Shown: positions 26,488 to 36,419 of the stretch, in pieces
Position numbering within the stretch: position 1 is the stretch's first letter
How the letters are laid out: every line of letters begins with the position of its first letter
Source of the DNA: Halosimplex aquaticum
GTDB taxonomy: Archaea > Halobacteriota > Halobacteria > Halobacteriales > Haloarculaceae
Assembly: GCF_028747785.1 (NCBI RefSeq)
Contig: NZ_CP118158.1
Span: forward strand, 2,108,001 to 2,172,000
Length of the DNA stretch: 64,000 nucleotides
Reading direction: 5' to 3'
Notes under the pieces: generated by a model
Seen by the model: only the letters and a program-made list of their open reading frames with translations
What the model was told of the DNA's origin: nothing
The model's database searches: none
Made by a program: the position numbers and the translations under genes

Positions 26488-29457
26488 ATGGACGACGCGG
26501 CCGCTGTCGCTGAGGCCCTAAACGAGTGTCCTGAACTAGAGCCCCCTCTCCGCAACGTTCTGGACGTGGATGAAGCGAATGAGGTGTGGACCTTCGAAGA
26601 TGTTTCCGTCAACTCGGGTGAGTTCGGCGAACTTGTCTCACGTGGGTTTGTCGAAAAAACCGACGATGGCGCCGGGTATCGTGTTTCAAACTCCAGAGCA
26701 GTTCGGGCAGCGCTGGAAAGTAGTGAAGACATAGGCAGAAATTCTTTAGATTCAGAGACTGCAACGAGCACGTTAAGTGAGGGCCTGAGCAATTTCAATG
26801 TCTCGTCGGTTTTCAATCGAGTAAGTGGTATCAACCGCACCGTGATCGGAACCCTGCTCAGCGGACTACTTCTCGTAGTGCTCACCCGAGCGCATGTTTA
26901 TGGGAATATCTTCAGAGACGATACGGTAGTACTCTCGGGGAACGACCCCTACTACTACCGCTACTGGGTCGAAGAGGCTTTGTCCGCTTCCGGTGGGGCT
27001 TTCGACCTCCAGAGTCTCGCGGTCATATCAGACGCGGTTAAGACAGGCGAACCGTTATTCGTAGCGACGCTATGGATGTTTTCGTCGCTTTTCGGTGGTG
27101 ACGTGGCAGCTGCCGGATCGGTGCTTGCTTGGTATCCTGTTGCCGCAGCCACCGTGACAGCCTATATAGTTTACCGACTGACAATCGCCGTAACTGATGA
27201 CCATCGAGTTGGGTTAGCAGCACTTCTATTATTGGCAATTACGCCGGCCCATACATTCCGGACAAGCCTCGGATTCGCCGATCATCATGCCTTAGACTAT
27301 GTTTGGCTTATGATCACTGCCTATGCACTCGTGCGGCTTGAAGGGAACACGACTGCTAACTGGCGTGACCGCAGACAATGGATATGGGCCGTGGTTCTCG
27401 GACTCGGAATCTCCGGACAGATCTTATCATGGGATGCTGGACCACTCCTGGTCGTACCGCTAGCGGTCTACATCGCCGTTCGTGTACTCGGTGACATACA
27501 GGAGGATCGAGCGCCTCTCTCGACGAATTGCCCGCTTCTTGGCGGCGTGGTATTCGCTGCGATACTCGTTCCTCTCGTCCATATCCAGATCGGGTGGCAT
27601 TCCGGAACAGTTGCGTTTACGCCCGTGCTATTAGCAGCAGGAACGTTCAGTGCCCTCGGATTAGGTGAGCTCACATACCGATATTCCATGTCCGCACGTG
27701 TGCTTGCTAGTCTAGAGGTGATCGGTGGAGTCACTGGAGTGCTTGCATTGCGGGCACTGGGGCCGGACTACTGGGCCAACCTGATTAGTGGTGTCAACCG
27801 GATCACAGCGAGTCAGACCATCGCAGAGACCCAGTCGCTCCTAAGTGGTGACTCGTTCGGATGGCTACTCCTGTTTGGGTTCTTGCTCGCACTGGCCTTC
27901 CCGTTTCTAGTCTGGGAGTCTATCGAGATATATCGTGGCAAGCGGTCGCGGCTAGTGCCTGTAGTGTACACCTGGTACTTCCTCTTGATTGCGATGTACC
28001 AGGTGCGCTTTGCAGGACAACTGGCGATGTTCGCCAGTGTATTCTCTGGATTGGGGTTTGTATATTTGGCAGCGACTATCGAGCTGATTGAGAAACCAGT
28101 GCCGTTCGCGGATCATCCGGAAGAGCTCAGGAGTTTTTCGCTCCCGTCCACAAGAGTGCTCGGACAGTTAGCCGTACTGTTCTTGCTGATCTCTGGACTG
28201 AGCATTGTTCAGGTGCCCATCAAAACGAATCAGGTCGTTACCGATGGACAAAAGTACCAGACGGCAGCGTGGATGGAAGAATACGCATCGGAACAGGGGT
28301 GGGAATACCCCGAAAATTACGTTTTCAGCCGATGGGGAGACAATCGAATGTACAATTACTTTGTGAGCGGAGAGTCGAATTCCTATTCTTACGCCCAAAC
28401 GCACTATGATTCATTTCTGACCAGTTCGAATGTAACGCAATGGTACGGGCGATTAAACGGCCAGGCCGGATTCATCGTCATGACACCCAGCGTCCCGACA
28501 AACCGAGGAACGATCTCTAACCATCTTTACGAGCATTACGGTGGAACAGGGACATCCCTCGAGAGCACCGGTCAGTTTCGAGCGGTGTATCAGACGGCAG
28601 ATGGCTCTTACAAAGTGTATACACCAGTGACAGGAGCATTAATTGCCGGTCAGACATCGGTAAACCGCTCGAACGTAGTGGATGCCCGTGTCGACATTCC
28701 CCAATCTTCGTTTGTCTACGAGCGACGCATCACCGGCGCGGAAAACGGGTGGTACATGCTCCGAGTTCCCTACTCGACAACGTACAATCTCCCCGGAAAC
28801 GCCTCTGTTACTGTGTCAAATCCAGAAATCCGTAACGGTAGCATTGCAAATGTTCGACATTCTAATGGGACGTGGCCACTCTCCGCGGGTCGAGGAGAAT
28901 TCATTTTTGATCAGACAGGGGATAATCACGGATATCTTATCAACGGGAAATGGGTGAACAGCAGTGAGTGGGCCGGATTATCATTCAACGGCAGCGGCTA
29001 CGCTCGAATTCCAAACGGCAAAAGCATCGACGGAAGTGAGGGTTTCACGCTCACCACTCGATTCAGAACAGATCCGAACGTCGACTACAAGAACGACCTT
29101 CGGTTTCCTCGGATCGTATCGAAAGCATCGAGCGGGGCATACAGGAATACCGACGGGTATCAAATAGCATTAAGCCGCGGTCATTTGATAGGCGTCGTCG
29201 GTAATGGGACTTCTGCAGAGATAGTCAGAGGCGGCGAAGTCTCAGACTCCCACTGGTATAACGTGACTCTAACGTGGGATGGTTCTCTCGTTCGTTTTTA
29301 TGTTAATGGGAAACTTGTTGATTCCGGTTCGTTTACCGGTTCCCCCGAAAACGACAGCCCGCTCGTATTTGGTGCTAGCGGGGACCTCAACCGCCAGTTC
29401 TCCGGCTCGATAACCCAGGTTATGTATAGAAATAGCTCAATCGATCCTAATCGCTAA
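26488..29457 (+). CDS. Divergent STT3/AglB-like oligosaccharyltransferase with C-terminal LamG-like domain
   Basis: A 989-residue protein. Residues 1-75 look like a winged-helix domain (VWTFEDVSVNSGEFGELVSR). Residues about 115-565 form the multi-helix GT-C domain, with the first acidic motif SGNDPYYYRYW (about 150) and GFADHHALDYV (about 262). The usual catalytic WWDYG is replaced by FSRWGDNRMYNYFV (about 612-625). Residues about 830-985 form a concanavalin/LamG-like domain (GLSFNGSGYARIPNGKSIDG, then TLTWDGSLVRFYVNGKLVDS). Standard AglB transfers lipid-linked glycan to Asn of N-x-S/T; this variant likely does a related transfer at the cell surface. The cluster context supports that; specificity is open. 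Confidence 0.85.
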   Translation: MDDAAAVAEALNECPELEPPLRNVLDVDEANEVWTFEDVSVNSGEFGELVSRGFVEKTDDGAGYRVSNSRAVRAALESSEDIGRNSLDSETATSTLSEGLSNFNVSSVFNRVSGINRTVIGTLLSGLLLVVLTRAHVYGNIFRDDTVVLSGNDPYYYRYWVEEALSASGGAFDLQSLAVISDAVKTGEPLFVATLWMFSSLFGGDVAAAGSVLAWYPVAAATVTAYIVYRLTIAVTDDHRVGLAALLLLAITPAHTFRTSLGFADHHALDYVWLMITAYALVRLEGNTTANWRDRRQWIWAVVLGLGISGQILSWDAGPLLVVPLAVYIAVRVLGDIQEDRAPLSTNCPLLGGVVFAAILVPLVHIQIGWHSGTVAFTPVLLAAGTFSALGLGELTYRYSMSARVLASLEVIGGVTGVLALRALGPDYWANLISGVNRITASQTIAETQSLLSGDSFGWLLLFGFLLALAFPFLVWESIEIYRGKRSRLVPVVYTWYFLLIAMYQVRFAGQLAMFASVFSGLGFVYLAATIELIEKPVPFADHPEELRSFSLPSTRVLGQLAVLFLLISGLSIVQVPIKTNQVVTDGQKYQTAAWMEEYASEQGWEYPENYVFSRWGDNRMYNYFVSGESNSYSYAQTHYDSFLTSSNVTQWYGRLNGQAGFIVMTPSVPTNRGTISNHLYEHYGGTGTSLESTGQFRAVYQTADGSYKVYTPVTGALIAGQTSVNRSNVVDARVDIPQSSFVYERRITGAENGWYMLRVPYSTTYNLPGNASVTVSNPEIRNGSIANVRHSNGTWPLSAGRGEFIFDQTGDNHGYLINGKWVNSSEWAGLSFNGSGYARIPNGKSIDGSEGFTLTTRFRTDPNVDYKNDLRFPRIVSKASSGAYRNTDGYQIALSRGHLIGVVGNGTSAEIVRGGEVSDSHWYNVTLTWDGSLVRFYVNGKLVDSGSFTGSPENDSPLVFGASGDLNRQFSGSITQVMYRNSSIDPNR

Positions 29458-29769
29458 CTATCAGTTCAATTCTGTAGTAGAAATGGACCCGCTCCAGTCA
29501 TGATTTAAATTTACAGACTCAGAAAGCAGCAGACATATCCCCGTAACTCGATTTGATGGAGGCGATGATGGATCTCATTGTCGGCAGTGGTTCCACTGGT
29601 ATCCGGACAAAAGCGATGAATTTATTCAATTGCTGGTGAAATCGCCTTCACCCGGACGACGTGCGCCGAAACTACAACAGCACCTGACCGTAATTAACAT
29701 TGCTTCAGCATTAATCGAAAGCTCAGGAATAAATGGTCTTATGTATAGGCCCTCTATTTCGGTAAAGTA
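29458..29769. other. Gene-free interval before the first GT4 gene
   Basis: 312 AT-richer bases without a convincing gene. CTTATGTATAGG at about 29,738-29,749 is a TATA-like element at leaderless distance from the GT4 start at 29,770. Confidence 0.5.
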
Positions 29770-30855
29770 ATGATGCGTATCCTTCGAGTCGCACAGAATC
29801 TCTATCCGGAAGTTCCCGGCGGTGGCAGCTATCATGTCCACGCAATGAGCAGGAATCAAGCGGAGATGGGCCACGAAGTGACTGTCCTAACAATTTCGAA
29901 TAATGAGAGTTTACCGCGGAGGGAACGTAGAAGCGGGTATACGATTGTGCGGCGGCGGCCGACGACGGAAGTGTTAGGAAATGAGATTTCCGTTGGAGCA
30001 GCAAAGGTTCTTCGGCGCGCGAAAGGTTTCGACGCGATTCACGCACACTCACACTTGTATTTCTCAACGAATCTCACTGCAATTCGGCGCCGTCTGGGTG
30101 AGCCTCCGCTGGCAATTACGAATCACGGTCTCTACAGTCAAAATGCCCCCGAGTGGCTCTTTAATCTCTACCTTCGAACTGCAGGTCGATGGACGTTCAA
30201 TCAAGCCGATGTCATCTTCTGTTACACTGACGAAGACAGAAAACGTGTCCAGAGCTTGGGGGTCGATTCTCGGATCGCTGTCGTACCCAATGGCATCGAC
30301 ACCGATCGGTTTACACCTAACGGGGAAGGCAGCGAACTAATCGATCATGAAGGAACCGTGGTCCTATTCGTAGGCCGGCTCGTCGACGGGAAACGGCCGA
30401 AAGATGCAATGAAGGCTGTATCACTATTGCCTGACGATTTAAACGCAAAGCTATACATCGCAGGAGACGGGCCACTTCGTTCCGAGTTATTGGATGACGA
30501 CGAAAATGTAGAACTTCTCGGACGGGTTTCTTATCACGAAATGCCAGCCGTGTACCGAGCGAGTGACGTACTACTACTGCCAAGTCGAGCCGAGGGCATG
30601 CCACGAACCGTATTGGAAGCGATGGCGTCTGGGTTACCAGTGGTTTCAAGCGACTTAGACCATATCGCCCCAGTCGTTCGGAAAGCGGGGACAACCGTCA
30701 AAATGGGGGATATCAATGGGTACGCTGAAGCCTTGCAGAAAATCCTCACCTCCCCTCGCAAAGTCGGACAGAAAGGCAGAGAAACCATCATTGAAAACCA
30801 CACGTGGGACGAAACTGTGGAAGAGACATCGAAAGTCCTCCAGCAGCTCGTATGA
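29770..30855 (+). CDS. Glycosyltransferase family 4
   Basis: A 361-residue GT-B enzyme. The N-domain begins MRILRVAQNLYPEVPGGGSY with the GGG loop. The domain linker is VVPNGIDTDRF (about residue 178). The C-domain has LFVGRLVDGKRPKDA (about 199), YIAGDGPLRSELL and the donor-binding E-x7-E in SRAEGMPRTVLEAMASGLPV (about 275). It should transfer a nucleotide-activated sugar on the cytoplasmic face. ATG 29773 is an alternative start. The following membrane-protein gene overlaps its stop (ATGA). Confidence 0.92.
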   Translation: MMRILRVAQNLYPEVPGGGSYHVHAMSRNQAEMGHEVTVLTISNNESLPRRERRSGYTIVRRRPTTEVLGNEISVGAAKVLRRAKGFDAIHAHSHLYFSTNLTAIRRRLGEPPLAITNHGLYSQNAPEWLFNLYLRTAGRWTFNQADVIFCYTDEDRKRVQSLGVDSRIAVVPNGIDTDRFTPNGEGSELIDHEGTVVLFVGRLVDGKRPKDAMKAVSLLPDDLNAKLYIAGDGPLRSELLDDDENVELLGRVSYHEMPAVYRASDVLLLPSRAEGMPRTVLEAMASGLPVVSSDLDHIAPVVRKAGTTVKMGDINGYAEALQKILTSPRKVGQKGRETIIENHTWDETVEETSKVLQQLV

Positions 30856-32081
30856 ATGGGCAATTGAATTGCCCCGATACTATGTACGATTGTCTTTATT
30901 CCATGGGTAGTTTAGTTAGAAATTTTATGATGATGCTAGCGGCCGGAAGGGGCCACATCTCCGACTTGCAGCTCGGTCCTCCCCTCCTTCCTACCATATT
31001 ACTGATTTTTGTCAGCATTGGTCTGCTTAGCCCATACATTGGGAGGAAATATGCTGGAACGATTTCCGTTATCAAATTTACTATCCCTTTCGTATATTTC
31101 ACCAAGACAGACACATTAATCTGGACTATTGGAGATGATGTGAATTACTATCTCACGTCAGAAAAACTTCTCCAGAATTTGTCGGCCTTAGAGATCTACT
31201 CCATCACCGCTCCAGAATTGATTTCAAATATCATCGGTAGCACGCACAGCCTCTATTATTGGTATAACATTATTATTATGGACGTTTTCGGTAGTTCGTA
31301 CGCCGTCCCCGTCTTGGGGAACGTATTCGTGACTACTCTATCAGGGATACTATTCTACCACATCCTCTTTGAGATCAAACAGAACAGAGCGTACGCAAAA
31401 TATGGGACGATATTCTATTTGTTACATTGGGATGTCCTCTCTTGGAGCAGTTTTTTGAATATCAAGGACATACTTGTTATATTTTTTACCATGATATGTC
31501 TGCTGTCTGTTCTAAAAATAGCGAGGGAAAATGATACATCAACAACCAAACTACATTCAATGATCTTGGTTATCATTACAGCGATGTTCTGGTATCTACG
31601 GTTTTATGCACCAGCGTTTATCTTCGGTGCTGCTATCCTCTGGTTTATAAGCCGAGACAAAACTCACAGTTTCTTCGCCGGAGGACTTCTCGTTATTAGT
31701 CTTCCCATCCTTCAAGTTGGGTTAGCATCTGCGTCGAACTACGTTAACATTGGATTCATCTGGCCCGGGATACTTACGTTCTCTACGCCTGTGATTCCGT
31801 TTCAGCTTACTTCAGCAACTCACGGGTTCCTAATCCTTTCGGCAACCCTCAATTGGATTTTTTATCTCCCAACGGTTCTCGTCGGTATACGCCTGTTTTT
31901 CACCTCAGACCGCGGTCGTCTACTATTGATATATCTTCTTCTGGTGCTATTATTTTATTCGGTCGTCCCGTATCTCTCTGGGTCCCGGCAACGGTTTCAG
32001 ACGGTATTTGTATTTGCATGGCTTGAATATCACTTCCTCTGGATGTATTTTCCTCGTCTCAAGATGGAATACCGATCATGA
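30852..32081 (+). CDS. Polytopic membrane protein, polysaccharide polymerase- or GT-C-like
   Basis: A 409-residue protein with about ten hydrophobic segments. After the second helix it carries an acidic pair in TLIWTIGDDVNYYLTSEKLL (about residues 95-114), reminiscent of the D/E motifs in the first outer loop of GT-C transferases. No Wzy or ArnT signature is clear. Its place among glycosyltransferases and its coupling to the GT4 gene (ATGA overlap) support a role in assembling or extending the lipid-linked glycan. Lower GC than flanking core genes. Confidence 0.6.
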   Translation: MNGQLNCPDTMYDCLYSMGSLVRNFMMMLAAGRGHISDLQLGPPLLPTILLIFVSIGLLSPYIGRKYAGTISVIKFTIPFVYFTKTDTLIWTIGDDVNYYLTSEKLLQNLSALEIYSITAPELISNIIGSTHSLYYWYNIIIMDVFGSSYAVPVLGNVFVTTLSGILFYHILFEIKQNRAYAKYGTIFYLLHWDVLSWSSFLNIKDILVIFFTMICLLSVLKIARENDTSTTKLHSMILVIITAMFWYLRFYAPAFIFGAAILWFISRDKTHSFFAGGLLVISLPILQVGLASASNYVNIGFIWPGILTFSTPVIPFQLTSATHGFLILSATLNWIFYLPTVLVGIRLFFTSDRGRLLLIYLLLVLLFYSVVPYLSGSRQRFQTVFVFAWLEYHFLWMYFPRLKMEYRS

Positions 32082-32308
32082 AAGGAAGTCAAGCGGACAT
32101 GAAAGCAGATATTCGTATGATTACGGGCTAGCCATTACGGCACTGTTCAGATGAGTCGTCACGATAAGCACACTAAGTACAGAAGCCGACACTCAGCCGC
32201 TATATGTATCCACTCTCATCAGGAAATTACATCATCTGATGTCAGCGGAAACCGATACTTTGGAAAGCTTTTGTACACACTTTTGTAAAGAGGGGAGTGA
32301 TAGGCCGT

Positions 32309-33394
32309 ATGACTCATGTATGCCACCTCATAACTGCTCTCGGCCTTGGTGGAGCGGAACAAACTGTCTACAATCTTGTTCAAAATGACGAAAACACATG
32401 TTTCACCGTATGTTGTCTCGAAGCGGGTGGCGAGCTCATCTCACCTCTTTCTGATACCGACGCAGATGTATTCGTCTGTGGCGAACGGTTCCGGTTCGAC
32501 CCGATCGCCATACTGGATCTCTGTCGGTATCTCTCTGACAAGGAAGTTGATGTTCTTCACACTCATCTCCCTTATGCACAGGTCGTTGGTCGGTTCGTAG
32601 CGAGCATAGCAGGAATCGACGTAGTCGTGAGCACTCAGCACTCAATACAGTCCCACTATCATCCGGTGACGAGGTGGCTGGAACAGCAAACTTCGGGGTT
32701 CGATACTGCTACGGTGGCGGTTTCTGAGGGGGTAAAGCAATCCTTTGTACGAAATCGTGGCAGTACACATGATAGGAACTGGAGCATCGTCCACAACGGG
32801 ATTGACGTTTCGGGTTTTAATTCGTCAGTTGCAGATTCTAATCCCAAAATTGAAGATATTGATGAAAAGACAGTCTTTCTTAACGTCGGCCGTTGTGTGC
32901 CAGCGAAAAACCAACGTTCGATTCTCACAGCGATGAATCGTATACTTGAATCAATAGATGACGCGCATCTTGTAATTGCTGGAAGTGGTCCCCTGCACGA
33001 TGAGCTGCGGAATGAAGCGGCTACTCTCGGTATCCAGGACCGTGTCACACTTCCGGGTAAGGTGACGCCGGTAGAACCGTTCTACGCTTCCGCCGACGTG
33101 TTCGTTCTTCCCTCACTCGTAGAGGGGCTGCCAATCACATTGCTAGAAGCGATGGCTGCCGAACTTCCAGTCATAGCGACTGATATACCTGGCATCTCGG
33201 AAGTTGTCAAAGACGGTACCACGGGCTATCTCTTCTCTTCGAGTCGCTCGACTGAGTTAGCAGACGCTATGATTAAGATAGTCGAGAATGACCCGGAAGC
33301 CATGGGATCGAGGGGGTTCCAACATGTGAAAGACCATTTTGATATTATTAACACGGTCGAGGGCTACAGGAAAATCTATCGAGAGTTGAGTTAG
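32309..33394 (+). CDS. Glycosyltransferase family 4
   Basis: A 361-residue GT-B enzyme beginning MTHVCHLITALGLGGAEQTV with the GG-A-E motif. The linker is VHNGIDVSGFN (about 167). The C-domain shows VFLNVGRCVPAKNQRSIL, LVIAGSGPLHDELR and the E-x7-E motif in PSLVEGLPITLLEAMAAELP (about 272). Start chosen at ATG 32309; a GTG four codons upstream is possible. The 227-base upstream gap suggests its own promoter. Donor and acceptor unknown. Confidence 0.92.
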   Translation: MTHVCHLITALGLGGAEQTVYNLVQNDENTCFTVCCLEAGGELISPLSDTDADVFVCGERFRFDPIAILDLCRYLSDKEVDVLHTHLPYAQVVGRFVASIAGIDVVVSTQHSIQSHYHPVTRWLEQQTSGFDTATVAVSEGVKQSFVRNRGSTHDRNWSIVHNGIDVSGFNSSVADSNPKIEDIDEKTVFLNVGRCVPAKNQRSILTAMNRILESIDDAHLVIAGSGPLHDELRNEAATLGIQDRVTLPGKVTPVEPFYASADVFVLPSLVEGLPITLLEAMAAELPVIATDIPGISEVVKDGTTGYLFSSSRSTELADAMIKIVENDPEAMGSRGFQHVKDHFDIINTVEGYRKIYRELS

Positions 33395-33645
33395 CCATTA
33401 CTCTCGGACATATAGAACCGTTCGTACATCTTGGATACATTTCATAGCAGAAGAGCAACGAAAGTCAGCGCTAAGAGAGTATGTCGAGTCGATTTCGACC
33501 TCTCAAAGAGCGACATACTACATGTCGACCAATCGGAGTGCCGTGGTGCATCGGGATGATACCGCCAGACAGACACAAAAACGAATTAGCCATTCTACTG
33601 CTCTATTTCACTATGTTGAAGTAGCGTCGACTGTATACATAAAAT

Positions 33646-34755
33646 ATGCCCGTTCGGGTTTGTTTTGTTTCGCTTGGACTCTACAGCTACGCGAATCCGG
33701 ACGCGACCGACACAGCAGGGGGTGCTGAGCGTCAGCTCTATCTCCTGAGCCAGAAGTTTTCGGACTCAACGGACGTACACGCAGTGGTCGCTAAGTATGG
33801 TCAGCCATCGGTCGAGTTCCGCGATGGCATTACCTTTCACCGCTCGTACTCGCCCGATCCGGAGAAGTCGCCGCTTCTGATGCCTTATTCTTCTATAAAA
33901 CTGATGAGAGCCATGCAGAGAGCCGACGCTGACGTATACGTTTACCGTGGCGACCCACAAAAGGCGTCGATCGTGGCGGCTATTGCCGCACTCTTGGGGA
34001 AAAAATTCGTCTACAACCTCGCGAACGATTCGAACATAACGGCGGAATATCAGTCACTCCCACCCCATTTTCGTCACCTGTTCGGTTGGTCCCTTGAGAA
34101 TGCCGCGGAGATTATCGCACAGACACCGAAACAGGAAGCACTTGTGAATGAACGCTTTGGAACCGATAGTATAGTTATCCCGAACGGCTACCCGCGAGCG
34201 GACGAGATATCAGGGTATGATGAACGGGAGGTGGCCCTTTGGGTTGGGCGACTCGACCAAGATCAGAAACGACCGCACCTTTTCCTCGATCTAGTGGAAC
34301 GACTTCCTAATCACGAGTTCATCCTCATTGGTCCGAGGGGGTTTGACGAGTCGTATTGTAATTCCATAATCGAACGCGCTAATTCGATAGATAACGTGGC
34401 CTATACTGGACGAGTTGACCCCAATGAAGTAGACCGCTATTATCGCCGTGCGAGTGTCCTCGTCAATACGTCTGCGTACGAGGGATTCCCCAATACGTTC
34501 CTCGAAGCATGGCGGCAAGGCGTCCCTATAGCCAGTCTCGATGTCAACCCCGGCCGGTATCTCGACACCAACATCGCCGGCTACGCCAACGGCGACATTG
34601 CTCGTCTCAAGACTGACACCGAATTATTCCTCACTGATGTCTGCCAGCGGCGCAAAGTAGGGGAGAAGTCAAGACGAATATTCGAATCACGGTATACCAT
34701 AGATACCATCGCATCAAAATACGAAGAGACAATTAGGAAGGCAGCGAGAACTTGA
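33646..34755 (+). CDS. Glycosyltransferase family 4-like
   Basis: A 369-residue GT-B protein starting MPVRVCFVSLGLYSYANPDA with AGGAERQLYLLSQ (about 25). The C-domain contains ALWVGRLDQDQKRPHLFL (about 190) and TSAYEGFPNTFLEAWRQGVP (about 280), including E-x7-E. TATACATAAA directly upstream (about 33,634) is AT-rich but very close to the ATG, so the true TSS is unclear. Donor and acceptor unknown. Confidence 0.9.
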   Translation: MPVRVCFVSLGLYSYANPDATDTAGGAERQLYLLSQKFSDSTDVHAVVAKYGQPSVEFRDGITFHRSYSPDPEKSPLLMPYSSIKLMRAMQRADADVYVYRGDPQKASIVAAIAALLGKKFVYNLANDSNITAEYQSLPPHFRHLFGWSLENAAEIIAQTPKQEALVNERFGTDSIVIPNGYPRADEISGYDEREVALWVGRLDQDQKRPHLFLDLVERLPNHEFILIGPRGFDESYCNSIIERANSIDNVAYTGRVDPNEVDRYYRRASVLVNTSAYEGFPNTFLEAWRQGVPIASLDVNPGRYLDTNIAGYANGDIARLKTDTELFLTDVCQRRKVGEKSRRIFESRYTIDTIASKYEETIRKAART

Positions 34756-34907
34756 ACATTCATGGAGATTACCAAACTGGTCGCTGACGCACTCTATCGA
34801 GCCTGCCATTCACTTCTTCATCGGATTGCCGCGCTTTCTACTTCTTACGCCCGAGGGAGAGAGTAAAACAATACTATTATCACTTCATACTTGCTAAGAG
34901 CGGAAAG

Positions 34908-36365
34908 ATGGCAGACCAAACGGAGATTCGAAGGCGCTTCATCGTCCCTGTAATGTCAGAGACGGTGGTTCCCTTCCTTGATTCTCTCTGCCGAGAACTT
35001 GCCGATCGCGGATACGAGACAGTATTCGTTCCACAGAGTCGCGCTGCCGCAGCTGCTGGCGAGTACCAATCTGAGTTCAGTATCAACTACAATTCCGGAA
35101 TCGTAAATCATTCTCCGGAACGCGACCTCGATTTCTTGGTGGAAAAGTACGATATCCCCAGCGCGAGAGCACTTGTCTTTCCACAGATGAACTATGACTA
35201 TCCACATAGTGATCCGCCGTCTTTGGATGCTTGGGACCACGAGGCGCGGTATCTACCACCGCAGACAGGTAGAAAACCTGGCAACTTCCAACCGTATATC
35301 GACTGGCTCCACAGGTGTCTAGATTTTTTCGATCAGGTATTCGAGTCTGGGAACGGCGGGATGCCATTGCAATATCAAGGAGGCGAAGTGATTCGCCGCG
35401 TCCTACAAAGGGTTGCACAGCATCACGATATTCCAGCTGTTTGGATCGGATTCTCCCCACTAGAGGGACATTCCGGATTTTACATAAATGAGGGATCGGA
35501 CTGGCTCACTCTTGGCAATACTAGTTACGACAGCTTGACCGACAAGGAGATAGCTCAAGCACGGTCGTATCTTGAGGACTTCAGAACCGAAAAACCGATC
35601 GTGCGAGCGGATCGCTCGGACCAGAAACCCTCATTCTTCCAGCGCATGGCCAATAGGATACGATATCTTCGTGAAACCGGCCGCGACGCACTTCCCCGAA
35701 TGAAGCATCGAGCGAAACAGCGATTCCGACGGGCATTGCTTTCACAATATGCTGAGAGATCCTACTGCTCTGTTAACGAGTCACAGAATATAATTTCTCA
35801 TCAAGAGATGGATTACGTGTTTTATCCTCTCCAGTACTATATCGAGTCCCGGGTGACGATGCGAGCGCCGGCTTTTTACGAACAGTCTTGGCTCGTAGAG
35901 TATCTCTCTCGAAGCGTCCCAACTAATCACAAATTAGTCACTAAGGATCACCCTCAGCAACTCGGGGCCCAACCTCGCCGAGCTGTGGACACCATCGCGC
36001 GATATTCAATCCCGCTCGCCCCCTCGTATCATACTCACGAGGTCATCGAAAACGCGTCAGCAGTAGTTACGTTAAACAACACTGTCGGATACGAAGCGTT
36101 GCTATATGGTAAACCGGTCATCACCCTCGGAAAAGCCTTTTATGACGATTATACATACAAAGTTGACGATATAAACGATATCGACAGAACGATCAAATAC
36201 GCTGTGAATTCTGGCGGACCAAGTGAGGAGAAGATTATCGAGTTCGTACACGGCCTCATCAGCGGAAGTCGAGCTGGGGTTTGGCGAGATGACTCGCCGG
36301 AGAGCATTCACAATCTAGTAGAAGGCATTGTAGAGACAGCAGAGGCACAGTGGGAATCGTCGTGA
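34908..36365 (+). CDS. Capsule polysaccharide biosynthesis-type protein (KpsS/KpsC-like)
   Basis: A 485-residue soluble protein. The C-terminal third matches the Capsule_synth pattern: HKLVTKDHPQQLGAQPR (about residue 335), YHTHEVIENASAVVTLNNTV (about 365) and GYEALLYGKPVITLGKAFYD (about 385). In bacteria these proteins are Kdo transferases that start capsule on a lipid; whether the archaeal relative uses a nonulosonic-acid donor is unknown, but NeuA/NeuB-type genes lie 5 kb away. N-terminal half not recognised. It lies within the rightward run of glycan genes. Confidence 0.75.
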   Translation: MADQTEIRRRFIVPVMSETVVPFLDSLCRELADRGYETVFVPQSRAAAAAGEYQSEFSINYNSGIVNHSPERDLDFLVEKYDIPSARALVFPQMNYDYPHSDPPSLDAWDHEARYLPPQTGRKPGNFQPYIDWLHRCLDFFDQVFESGNGGMPLQYQGGEVIRRVLQRVAQHHDIPAVWIGFSPLEGHSGFYINEGSDWLTLGNTSYDSLTDKEIAQARSYLEDFRTEKPIVRADRSDQKPSFFQRMANRIRYLRETGRDALPRMKHRAKQRFRRALLSQYAERSYCSVNESQNIISHQEMDYVFYPLQYYIESRVTMRAPAFYEQSWLVEYLSRSVPTNHKLVTKDHPQQLGAQPRRAVDTIARYSIPLAPSYHTHEVIENASAVVTLNNTVGYEALLYGKPVITLGKAFYDDYTYKVDDINDIDRTIKYAVNSGGPSEEKIIEFVHGLISGSRAGVWRDDSPESIHNLVEGIVETAEAQWESS

Positions 36366-36419
36366 CCCGATGACGCTTCACCCCTATGTCATAGAGGAGT
36401 TTACAGCGCGAGAAAATAC

